A stretch of DNA of 6,986 bases. Origin: Taibaiella sp. (lineage in GTDB: Bacteria; Bacteroidota; Bacteroidia; Chitinophagales; Chitinophagaceae). Shown here piece by piece: positions 1 through 5,101 of this stretch. The notes under the pieces were generated by a model. The model was not told the origin of the DNA. It was given only the letters and a program-made list of their open reading frames with translations, and ran no database searches. A program made the translations under genes and the position numbers. Within the stretch, counting starts at the first letter, position 1. The number at the start of each line of letters is the position of its first letter. The stretch covers positions 1 to 6,986 of the forward strand of contig JACFNS010000136.1 of assembly GCA_019454705.1 (NCBI GenBank), read 5' to 3'.

Positions 1-1
1 C

Positions 2-22
2 GCTATAAGTGTTCGAAACCTT
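2..22 (+). repeat. Left terminal inverted repeat of the insertion sequence
   Basis: This 21-bp sequence matches the reverse complement of 1191-1211 at 20 of 21 positions; the only difference is T at position 4. The shared core is ATAAGTGTTCGAAACCTT. It is the end downstream of the transposase gene, and the stop codon (23-25) follows directly. Confidence 0.88.
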
Positions 23-1171
23 TTATCCTGAATCAAAAAGGTGTTTAGCTTTTTGAGGATCCCCTCCACAGTACAATACGATGGTTTTTATAGCTTCCTG
101 CTCCAATTCTAATTCAAATTTCAATTTCGCTATTTTGTAGCTAGCTATCTTGTTGAGCTTTTTGTAGGCGATTATGAGTATAGCCAATATCATCGTCATA
201 TACAGCATTACTTTTATGCCATTTGTATTGCGTGATACAAGATGTTTAGCATTCAAGTGTTGTTTTATGAACTTGAAGAAAACTTCTATCTCCCATCTTT
301 CTTTATACCATGCAGCAATCTGATAAGCATCTTCATCTATGATATTGGTTACAAAGCAAAAAGCTTCTCCTGTAGCATCAATAACACCTTTCAGTATCCT
401 ATATTGATTTTTCGTTTTTTTCTCATCCTGGTTAATCAGGTATCCGGTTTTATCGCTCGTTATTCTTAGTGTACTTTTCTGTGGTTTAGACGGTAGAACC
501 CGATCCTCAATGATTTTACATCTTATATTCTTGTTAGCCCTACCGATAAAAAACTTTTTGTCTACACTAAACTGATCAAAGCGATTACGTGTTTGTAAGC
601 CTCTGTCAAAGACAACAATATTATTTTTCAGTCCGTTGTCACTTGCGATTAAATCACCTAACGCCAAATGTTCGCTTACATAAGATTGTTCTGTGTGAGC
701 TTTTGCCTTAGACGGCAAGGAGCCTTTTAGAATAATGCTGTATTTGACATGCCTTTTGTCGCCGGTGCCATTTTTCATGCCAATAGAAAAAAGTTTTGTT
801 GCCAAGGCTACATAGGTACTATCTACCTTTGACAGGCTTTTCTCTTCTTTTAAGACTTTGTTATAAATGCCGAAAATCGTTTCAAACATTTTTTCAAAGT
901 ATTCAGCATTAATTGTGCAGATACGGTCTCTTAAAGAATTATACTTCCCGTCCAAAATGTCATAATGCGTAAACGACCTAAATTTTGCTGATTGTAGATA
1001 CGTTTCCATTACACGCAAGCTGAGTTTGTTAGAATGTAACATCGAAAACAAAATCAACTTGAACATAAGTTCGCCGGACAACTTCTTTACCTGTACGTCA
1101 ACTTTAGTCTCAACTGCAAGGTCTCTAAATGTTTCTTCAGGAATTAATTTGAGCAAATCATTAACTCTCAT
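23..1171 (-). CDS. IS4-family DDE transposase
   Basis: This enzyme would cut and rejoin DNA at the ends of the insertion sequence. The 382-residue protein has the DDE catalytic triad of the RNase H-like transposase fold: D117 in VDSTYVALA, D189 in VVFDRGL, and E296. The last lies in the Y-x2-R-x3-E-x6-K signature (Y289, R292, E296, K303) that defines the IS4 family. The first ~110 residues are a helical N-terminal region, and a basic region (~205-260) precedes the glutamate. After it comes a hydrophobic helix (~320-337) and a charged tail. The ATG at 1171 is preferred because the protein begins right after the right inverted repeat; the leader is AT-rich with AAGG directly before the start and no properly spaced ribosome binding site. 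The full length and intact triad suggest a functional enzyme. I cannot name the exact element. Confidence 0.93.
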   Translation of the reverse strand: MRVNDLLKLIPEETFRDLAVETKVDVQVKKLSGELMFKLILFSMLHSNKLSLRVMETYLQSAKFRSFTHYDILDGKYNSLRDRICTINAEYFEKMFETIFGIYNKVLKEEKSLSKVDSTYVALATKLFSIGMKNGTGDKRHVKYSIILKGSLPSKAKAHTEQSYVSEHLALGDLIASDNGLKNNIVVFDRGLQTRNRFDQFSVDKKFFIGRANKNIRCKIIEDRVLPSKPQKSTLRITSDKTGYLINQDEKKTKNQYRILKGVIDATGEAFCFVTNIIDEDAYQIAAWYKERWEIEVFFKFIKQHLNAKHLVSRNTNGIKVMLYMTMILAILIIAYKKLNKIASYKIAKLKFELELEQEAIKTIVLYCGGDPQKAKHLFDSG

Positions 1172-1190
1172 CCTTAAATTTACAGATCAT

Positions 1191-1211
1191 AAGGTTTCGA
1201 ACACTTATGGC
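1191..1211 (-). repeat. Right terminal inverted repeat of the insertion sequence
   Basis: This is the partner of the repeat at 2-22 and lies on the 5' side of the transposase gene, 19 bp from its start codon. Identity is lost immediately outside base 1211 (compared with base 1), which supports 1211 as the outer edge, although only one base can be compared on the left. Confidence 0.88.
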
Positions 1212-1236
1212 TTCCCGCTCAGACCTAAGATAAACT

Positions 1237-1248
1237 AAGCGTCCGCTT
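1237..1248. repeat. Small hairpin between insertion sequence and next gene
   Basis: AAGCG and CGCTT form a 5-bp stem around a 2-base loop. It is not followed by a clear T tract on the plus strand, so it is not a convincing terminator. It may be chance. Confidence 0.25.
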
Positions 1249-1260
1249 TAAGAAATTAAA

Positions 1261-1292
1261 TTTGCCATTATTACATATTTTATGTAATTTAG
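1261..1292 (+). promoter_or_regulatory. Candidate Bacteroidota-type promoter for the terminase-like gene
   Basis: TTTG at 1261-1264 and TAATTTAG at 1285-1292 are separated by 20 bp. This resembles the Bacteroidota housekeeping promoter (a TTTG-like -33 box, and TAnnTTTG at -7, matched here at 7 of 8 positions). Transcription would start near 1299 and give a leader of about 65 bases before the ATG at 1364. It lies outside the insertion sequence. The motifs are short and the region is AT-rich, so this is a prediction only. Confidence 0.4.
1270..1288. promoter_or_regulatory. Perfect 19-bp palindrome, candidate operator
   Basis: ATTACATA and TATGTAAT are exact reverse complements separated by TTT. 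The palindrome sits between the candidate -33 and -7 boxes and overlaps the start of the latter, where a dimeric repressor would block RNA polymerase. No regulator gene is seen next to it. The symmetry is seen directly; the operator role is inferred. Confidence 0.4.
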
Positions 1293-1312
1293 CTATTGAA
1301 AATATTGCGCAA

Positions 1313-1352
1313 TGTTATTATCGCATTGCCGCATTGTCCTATTACCGCATTA
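1313..1352 (+). repeat. Degenerate 8-bp tandem repeat, five copies
   Basis: Five consecutive octamers begin at 1313, 1321, 1329, 1337 and 1345. All share ATT at positions 5-7, and three of them (1321, 1329, 1345) fit YCGCATTR. The array ends 11 bp before the start codon at 1364, so it would lie in the mRNA leader if the predicted promoter is right. It could be a slippage-derived microsatellite or a set of protein binding sites. Confidence 0.6.
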
Positions 1353-1363
1353 AACTAAAAACC

Positions 1364-2326
1364 ATGAAAACAAGTCATCAAACCTTCATCCTCGAGATGG
1401 TAAAACACGGCGACAAAGAACTCGCCTGGCAAAAAGCCAACCCCGGAAACAAAGGCGGCAACAGCGCCCGCAAAGCTGCCGACCGCCTGCTGCGGCGCCA
1501 CCCCGAAATGGCGGCTGAAATAGAAGAAGCCGTCGCCACCATACGCCACCAGGCATACAAGGAGGCCTACCGGCTCTATACCGAAGAGCAGCGAACACCC
1601 CTGCTCAGCATGATGCAGCGCCGCGAGATACTCGCCCGTATAGCCAGGGGCGAAGTAAAAGTATGCCGCTATGTAAAGAACGGCGACCGTTACATCATGT
1701 TGTTTGAAGACCCCCGCCCCCGCGATATGATGCAGGCTATGCAAATAGATGCAAAGTTTGAAGAAGCCTGCAACCGTATGCGAAATTTTAACGACCCCGT
1801 CCTCTCCCAGTTCAACATATATATTGACGGCCGTCCCTGCGACGACCCCGCCGCCCCTGTCAACACCGACCTCCCTCCCGGCATCGTCATGCTCCCCCGC
1901 AAAGCGAAAAAAATATTGCAGGAACCCTCGGCTTCCGGGAGCGTAGAACTGTCCCCCGCTGCCTGTCCCGACTGTTTTGGGAGCGGGGGTGATCCCGCAT
2001 GTGCGGGAACGGGGGTGGGACACTCGCACAGGACACAAAACACGAGTCTAGACCCCGTTTCTCCCCACTCCCCCCTATACCACACCTACCTGAATATCCT
2101 GGAGAAACGCAAACTCGCCGAAGAAGACATCTTGCACGCCACCTGGTACAGTCAGCACAAGCGTGCCGAAGCCGAAGCTCCGCCACCGCATATCTATACC
2201 GACGAAGAAATAGCCGAAATGGACCGCGCACTGGCAAAGGAGCGCAGCCGTACATTGGGGCAGCCGCAGTACAGCACATTCGGCAAAATGTATTTCCCTG
2301 AAAAAGATACACGATGCAACCTGTAA
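1364..2326 (+). CDS. Orphan terminase small-subunit-like protein
   Basis: The 320-residue protein opens with a segment resembling the DNA-binding part of phage terminase small subunits: HQTFILEMVKHGDKELAWQKA (6-26), then ARKAADRLLRRHPEMAAEIEEA (35-56). A second region around 78-135 (REILARIARGEV, then RPRDMMQAMQIDAKFEE) matches the usual second half of such proteins. In phages this subunit recognises viral DNA for packaging, but no large terminase, portal or capsid gene is in this window. Residues ~141-187 are unfamiliar. Residues ~188-237 are low-complexity and encoded by a hairpin-rich GC block. The tail (~238-320) is charged and helical. ATG 1364 is chosen over an in-frame TTG at 1262 because the upstream sequence is AT-rich and promoter-like. 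The GC content, estimated by eye at about 57-62% in sampled lines, exceeds that of the neighbours. The family call is moderate and the role is unknown. Confidence 0.6.
   Translation: MKTSHQTFILEMVKHGDKELAWQKANPGNKGGNSARKAADRLLRRHPEMAAEIEEAVATIRHQAYKEAYRLYTEEQRTPLLSMMQRREILARIARGEVKVCRYVKNGDRYIMLFEDPRPRDMMQAMQIDAKFEEACNRMRNFNDPVLSQFNIYIDGRPCDDPAAPVNTDLPPGIVMLPRKAKKILQEPSASGSVELSPAACPDCFGSGGDPACAGTGVGHSHRTQNTSLDPVSPHSPLYHTYLNILEKRKLAEEDILHATWYSQHKRAEAEAPPPHIYTDEEIAEMDRALAKERSRTLGQPQYSTFGKMYFPEKDTRCNL
1953..1989 (+). repeat. GC-rich stem-loop inside the terminase-like gene
   Basis: CCCCCGCT (1953-1960) pairs perfectly with AGCGGGGG (1982-1989) around a 21-base loop. It lies in frame within the coding sequence, just upstream of a second hairpin at 1993-2008, so the two would stack in the mRNA or in single-stranded DNA. 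Confidence 0.6.
1993..2008 (+). repeat. Tight 7-bp hairpin inside the terminase-like gene
   Basis: TCCCGCA and TGCGGGA are perfect reverse complements with only TG between them. Longer-range partners surround it: GACT/GTTTTG at 1970-1979 can pair with CAAAAC (2036-2041) and AGTC (2045-2048). AACGGGG (2008-2014) can pair with CCCCGTT (2053-2059). CGGGGGTG also occurs as a direct repeat on either side of the hairpin (1984-1991, 2010-2017). This density of symmetry is unusual for coding DNA. Confidence 0.65.
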
Positions 2327-2333
2327 GTATTCA

Positions 2334-2355
2334 GCAGGGCTTAGTTCAACCCTGC
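2334..2355. repeat. Inverted repeat between two convergent genes
   Basis: GCAGGG (2334-2339) and CCCTGC (2350-2355) form a 6-bp stem around 10 bases, and an alternative stem CCTGCC/GGCAGG occurs at 2351-2363. It spans the 14-bp gap and the 3' end of the peroxiredoxin gene. It could weakly terminate transcription from either side, but there is no T tract, so the call is tentative. Confidence 0.3.
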
Positions 2356-2811
2356 CAGGCAGGCATTGATGGCGTCAAAGTCCGGCACCTGGCCGGCATC
2401 TTCCAGCACCTCGGCATAGCGGACGATGCCCTCTTTGTCTATCACAAAGGCGGAGCGCTTGGAAACACCTTTCATATCATTAAACCATTCAGCGTATATG
2501 GTATCGTAGGCGGTAGAGGCCTCTTTATTAAAATCGCTGAGCAGGGGGAAGTTCAGGTTCTGTTCTTCTTTGAACTTGCCGTTGGCAAACAGCGAATCCA
2601 CAGATATGCCATACACCTGTGCATTGGCATTATTATAAAAGGCCAGGTTGTCCCTAACGCCACACAGCTCTTTGGTGCAGGTGCTGGTAAATGCCAGGGG
2701 ATAAAACAGCAGCAATACATTCTTGCCCCGCTGCTCGCTCAGGGTTACTTTGTTCTTTTCCGTGTCGCGCAGTGTAAAGTCGGGCGCCTGTTGGCCGATT
2801 TGTATAGACAT
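2341..2811 (-). CDS. Peroxiredoxin, AhpE/BCP-like thiol peroxidase
   Basis: This cytoplasmic antioxidant enzyme should reduce hydrogen peroxide or organic hydroperoxides with a reactive cysteine. The 156-residue protein (typical length) has the peroxiredoxin active site PLAFTSTC at 38-45: P38, T42 and peroxidatic C45, with the conserved arginine likely R119. C50 follows in a C-x4-C spacing, as in bacterioferritin comigratory protein (C45/C50 in E. coli), so C50 is a likely resolving cysteine. The PLAFT wording and segments such as FPLLSDF and GIVRYAE look more like the AhpE group, hence the broad name. The frame stays open upstream to 2970, but ATG 2811 begins the conserved SIQIGQQAPDFTL and has AAAGGA just before it. 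The gene is divergent from groES and convergent with the terminase-like gene. No thioredoxin or reductase partner is visible. Confidence 0.92.
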   Translation of the reverse strand: MSIQIGQQAPDFTLRDTEKNKVTLSEQRGKNVLLLFYPLAFTSTCTKELCGVRDNLAFYNNANAQVYGISVDSLFANGKFKEEQNLNFPLLSDFNKEASTAYDTIYAEWFNDMKGVSKRSAFVIDKEGIVRYAEVLEDAGQVPDFDAINACLAGLN

Positions 2812-3026
2812 AGTTCCTTTTTTTGCGATAAAGATAAGGGAAAACAACCCTGTCAAATTGAATGGCAGACTGAAAAAAATTCCCTGACAGAATATGCAGT
2901 TATTAGTAAAAAATATATGGTATTGCTGAAAAAATGGCGCAACTTTGCCCTCCCCCGCCAAATGGCACAATAGATGTTGAGTAGGGTTTGAAACACAATC
3001 GTTAAATATTTAAATATTAATAAACT
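2812..3026. promoter_or_regulatory. Divergent intergenic region between peroxiredoxin and groES
   Basis: These 215 bp must hold the start signals for both the peroxiredoxin (leftward) and groESL (rightward). No CIRCE operator (TTAGCACTC-N9-GAGTGCTAA) is present, so HrcA control of the usual kind is not supported. I see no complete TTTG/TAnnTTTG pair with normal spacing. Partial matches are CAACTTTG at 2940-2947 and TAGATGTTG at 2971-2979. The last 25 bp before groES are very AT-rich and include the 14-bp palindrome AATATTTAAATATT (3005-3018). No convincing Shine-Dalgarno sequence precedes the groES start, which is common in Bacteroidota. Confidence 0.5.
2932..2970 (+). repeat. 11-bp direct repeat upstream of groES
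   Basis: AAATGGCGCAA (2932-2942) and AAATGGCACAA (2960-2970) match at 10 of 11 positions and start 28 bp apart. They lie 57-95 bp upstream of the groES start, a plausible place for paired regulator sites. Function is not known. Confidence 0.45.
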
Positions 3027-3308
3027 ATGGCTAAGAAAGTAAACATTACTCCCCTTCATGACAGGGTGATCGTAGAACCGGCCGCAGCAGAAGAGAAAAC
3101 AGCAAGCGGCATCATCATCCCCGATTCGGCAAAGGAAAAACCACAGCGTGGTATAGTAGTGGCTGCAGGCCCGGGCAAGAAAGACGAACCCATGAGCGTT
3201 AAGACCGGCGACACGGTACTGTATGGCAAATACGCGGGTACCGAGATTTCGCTAGAAGGCAGCGATTACCTCATCATGCGTGAGAGTGATATCCTGGCCG
3301 TAATATAA
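3027..3308 (+). CDS. groES: Co-chaperonin GroES (Hsp10)
   Basis: GroES forms the seven-subunit lid that caps GroEL and closes the folding chamber in the cytoplasm. The 93-residue protein is of normal length. It has the N-terminal strand [12 protein letters not shown] (7-18) and the mobile loop with the GroEL-binding hydrophobic triplet in [14 protein letters not shown] (27-40). The core GIVVAAGPG follows (42-50), then [16 protein letters not shown] and the C-terminal [13 protein letters not shown]. The start codon fits the family exactly, and the preceding 25 bp are AT-rich with no clear ribosome binding site. It is the first gene of an operon with groEL, 74 bp upstream of it in the same direction. 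Confidence 0.98.
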   Translation: MAKKVNITPLHDRVIVEPAAAEEKTASGIIIPDSAKEKPQRGIVVAAGPGKKDEPMSVKTGDTVLYGKYAGTEISLEGSDYLIMRESDILAVI

Positions 3309-3319
3309 TTCACCCTCTG

Positions 3320-3332
3320 TCCCCGTAGGGGA
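3320..3332 (+). other. Small hairpin between groES and groEL
   Basis: TCCCC (3320-3324) pairs with GGGGA (3328-3332) around a 3-base loop, 11 bp after the groES stop. There is no T tract after it, so it is unlikely to be a full terminator. It might stabilise the upstream mRNA or mark a processing site. Confidence 0.4.
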
Positions 3333-3382
3333 TGCGACGGGATTTAAAACCAATTCGTAAACAGTAAAAAATTGAATAGATT

Positions 3383-5023
3383 ATGTCAAAGCAATTATTT
3401 TTCAATACCAGTGCGCGCAACAAGATGAAAGCCGGTGTTGATGCATTGGCCAATGCCGTGAAAGTAACATTGGGACCTAAGGGCCGCAATGTAGTGATAG
3501 AGAAAAAATTCGGTGCTCCTGCCGTTACCAAAGACGGTGTATCGGTAGCTAAAGAAATAGAACTGGAAGACGCTATCGAGAACATGGGTGCCCAGATGGT
3601 GAAAGAAGTAGCATCTAAAACCGCTGACGTAGCGGGTGACGGTACTACTACCGCTACCGTACTGGCACAGTCTATCATCAGCGAAGGGCTGAAGAACGTA
3701 GCAGCAGGCGCTAACCCCATGGACCTGAAGCGCGGTATAGACAAAGCCGTAGCTACAGTGGTGGAAAACCTGAAAGCACAATCTACCAAAGTTGGTAACG
3801 ACAATAAGAAAATAGAGCAGGTAGCAACCATCTCTGCCAACAGCGATAATACAATAGGCAAGCTGATAGCTGAGGCAATGGCTAAAGTAGGTAACGAAGG
3901 TGTTATCACCGTAGAAGAAGCAAAAGGTACTGACACTACTGTAGAAGTGGTAGAGGGTATGCAGTTTGACCGTGGCTACCTGAGCCCTTACTTTGTAACC
4001 AATACGGAGAAAATGAACGCTGAGCTGGACAATCCTTATATCCTGATGTACGAAAAGAAAATCAGCACGATGAAGGATATACTGCCCCTGCTGGAAGCAA
4101 CAGTACAAACAGGCCGTCCGCTGTTGATAATAGCTGAAGACGTAGATGGTGAAGCACTGGCTACACTGGTGGTGAACAAACTGCGTGGTTCTCTGAAGAT
4201 TGCCGCTGTTAAAGCCCCCGGCTTCGGCGACCGTCGCAAAGAAATGCTGCAGGATATAGCTGTACTGACAGGCGGTACTGTTATCAGCGAAGAGCAGGGT
4301 TACAAACTGGAAAATGCAACTATCCAGTACCTGGGCCAGGCCGAGAGCGTAACATTAGATAAAGACAATACTACTATCGTAGGTGGTAAAGGCGCTAAAG
4401 AGAACATCGATGGCCGCGTAAACCAGATAAAAGCACAAATAGAAACTACTACCAGCGACTACGATCGCGAGAAACTGCAGGAGCGCCTGGCTAAGCTGAG
4501 CGGTGGTGTTGCAGTACTGTATGTAGGTGCTTCTACCGAGGTAGAAATGAAAGAAAAGAAAGACCGCGTGGACGATGCACTGCACGCTACCCGTGCTGCG
4601 GTAGAAGAAGGTATCGTACCCGGTGGTGGTATCGCGTTCATCCGCGCTATCGACAGCCTGGCCGATCTGAAAGGTGAGAATGCTGATGAGAACACAGGTA
4701 TCCAGATTATCCGCCGCTCGCTGGAAGCGCCGCTGCGTACCATCGTTGAGAATGCAGGTATCGAAGGCTCTGTAGTGGTACAGAAAGTGAAGGAAGGTAA
4801 AGGTGACTACGGCTTCAACGCACGTACAGAAGTGTATGAGAACATGATGGCTGCGGGTGTAATAGACCCCACTAAGGTAGGCCGCGTAGCATTGGAAAAC
4901 GCCGCGTCTATTGCCAGCATGCTGCTGACTACTGAGTGTGTGATAGCTGACAAACCTGAGCCTAAAGAAGCTCATGGCCACGACCACGGTGGTATGCCGG
5001 GCGGTATGGGCATGGGTTACTAA
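3383..5023 (+). CDS. groEL: Chaperonin GroEL (Hsp60)
   Basis: GroEL is the ATP-driven double-ring chaperonin that encloses and folds non-native proteins with GroES. The 546-residue protein is full length. The equatorial domain carries the nucleotide-binding loop [13 protein letters not shown] (29-41) and GDGTTTA (85-91, with D86). The intermediate domain holds [15 protein letters not shown], whose D398 corresponds to the catalytic aspartate of E. coli GroEL, followed by IVPGGG (411-416). The apical domain spans roughly 190-375. The C-terminal tail is short and of GGM type, ending [11 protein letters not shown]. Just before it is a histidine-rich stretch, HGHDHGG (531-537), instead of a longer run of GGM repeats. 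The start at 3383 gives the family-standard [12 protein letters not shown] opening. It is cotranscribed with groES and closed by the terminator at 5057-5085. Confidence 0.99.
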   Translation: MSKQLFFNTSARNKMKAGVDALANAVKVTLGPKGRNVVIEKKFGAPAVTKDGVSVAKEIELEDAIENMGAQMVKEVASKTADVAGDGTTTATVLAQSIISEGLKNVAAGANPMDLKRGIDKAVATVVENLKAQSTKVGNDNKKIEQVATISANSDNTIGKLIAEAMAKVGNEGVITVEEAKGTDTTVEVVEGMQFDRGYLSPYFVTNTEKMNAELDNPYILMYEKKISTMKDILPLLEATVQTGRPLLIIAEDVDGEALATLVVNKLRGSLKIAAVKAPGFGDRRKEMLQDIAVLTGGTVISEEQGYKLENATIQYLGQAESVTLDKDNTTIVGGKGAKENIDGRVNQIKAQIETTTSDYDREKLQERLAKLSGGVAVLYVGASTEVEMKEKKDRVDDALHATRAAVEEGIVPGGGIAFIRAIDSLADLKGENADENTGIQIIRRSLEAPLRTIVENAGIEGSVVVQKVKEGKGDYGFNARTEVYENMMAAGVIDPTKVGRVALENAASIASMLLTTECVIADKPEPKEAHGHDHGGMPGGMGMGY

Positions 5024-5033
5024 TACCCAGGTG

Positions 5034-5056
5034 AATAAGGTTAATAAGGTAATAAG
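5034..5056 (+). repeat. Three tandem AATAAGG units after groEL
   Basis: AATAAGGTT, AATAAGGT and AATAAG follow each other at 5034, 5043 and 5051, directly between the groEL stop and the terminator stem. Because every unit contains TAA and the spacing shifts by one base, the array supplies stop codons in more than one frame. It may be simple slippage. Confidence 0.55.
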
Positions 5057-5085
5057 AAAACATCCCGCCTGTGGCGGGATGTTTT
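5057..5085. terminator. Strong bidirectional rho-independent terminator
   Basis: A 13-bp perfect stem (5057-5069 with 5073-5085) closes a TGT loop. Its core is CATCCCGCC / GGCGGGATG, flanked by A4 on the left and a run of five T on the right. Read on the plus strand it ends the groES-groEL transcript 34 bp after the groEL stop. Read on the minus strand the A tract becomes a T tract, so it also ends the convergent PorP/SprF transcript, whose stop codon is at 5102-5104. Confidence 0.92.
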
Positions 5086-5101
5086 TATCTGAAGAAGTTG
5101 A

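Larger units (their letters stand above)
2..1211 (-). mobile_element. Complete IS4-family insertion sequence, about 1.21 kb
   Basis: A single transposase gene on the minus strand is bracketed by near-perfect inverted repeats at 2-22 and 1191-1211 (20 of 21 positions match). The transposase stop codon directly abuts the left repeat, and its start codon lies 19 bp inside the right repeat, the compact layout expected of an intact insertion sequence. The length suits the smaller IS4-family elements. The target duplication cannot be tested because only one base lies outside the left repeat in this window, so the exact outer boundary could be off by a base or more. The element is clearly richer in A and T than the flanking genes. 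It is probably still active, or only recently inactive, because the reading frame has no interruption and both ends are present. Confidence 0.88.

Noticed and set aside
1262..1363. N-terminal extension of the terminase-like gene from an upstream TTG
   Set aside because: The stretch is AT-rich, contains a promoter-like pair, a palindrome and an 8-bp tandem repeat, and the recognisable domain begins right after ATG 1364.
1964..2016. DnaJ-like CxxCxGxG zinc motif (CPDCFGSG, then a half copy ACAGTG)
   Set aside because: DnaJ-type zinc domains need four motifs. Only one complete copy is present, within a low-complexity segment set by GC-rich hairpins, so the match is probably chance.
1355..2312. 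Long open frames on the minus strand and other frames across the terminase-like gene
   Set aside because: They follow from the high GC at third codon positions of the plus-strand gene, and their proteins have no recognisable family features.
2812..2970. N-terminal extension of the peroxiredoxin to 2970
   Set aside because: The family start is at SIQIGQQAPDF, and ATG 2811 has a ribosome binding site. The upstream residues are unlike any peroxiredoxin and cover the divergent promoter region.
2314..2973. A 219-residue plus-strand frame opposite the peroxiredoxin
   Set aside because: It lies antisense to a clear peroxiredoxin with an intact active site and has no recognisable motifs of its own.
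3310..4987. Antisense frames across groEL
   Set aside because: They are shadows of the strongly biased groEL codons, with no independent evidence for a gene.
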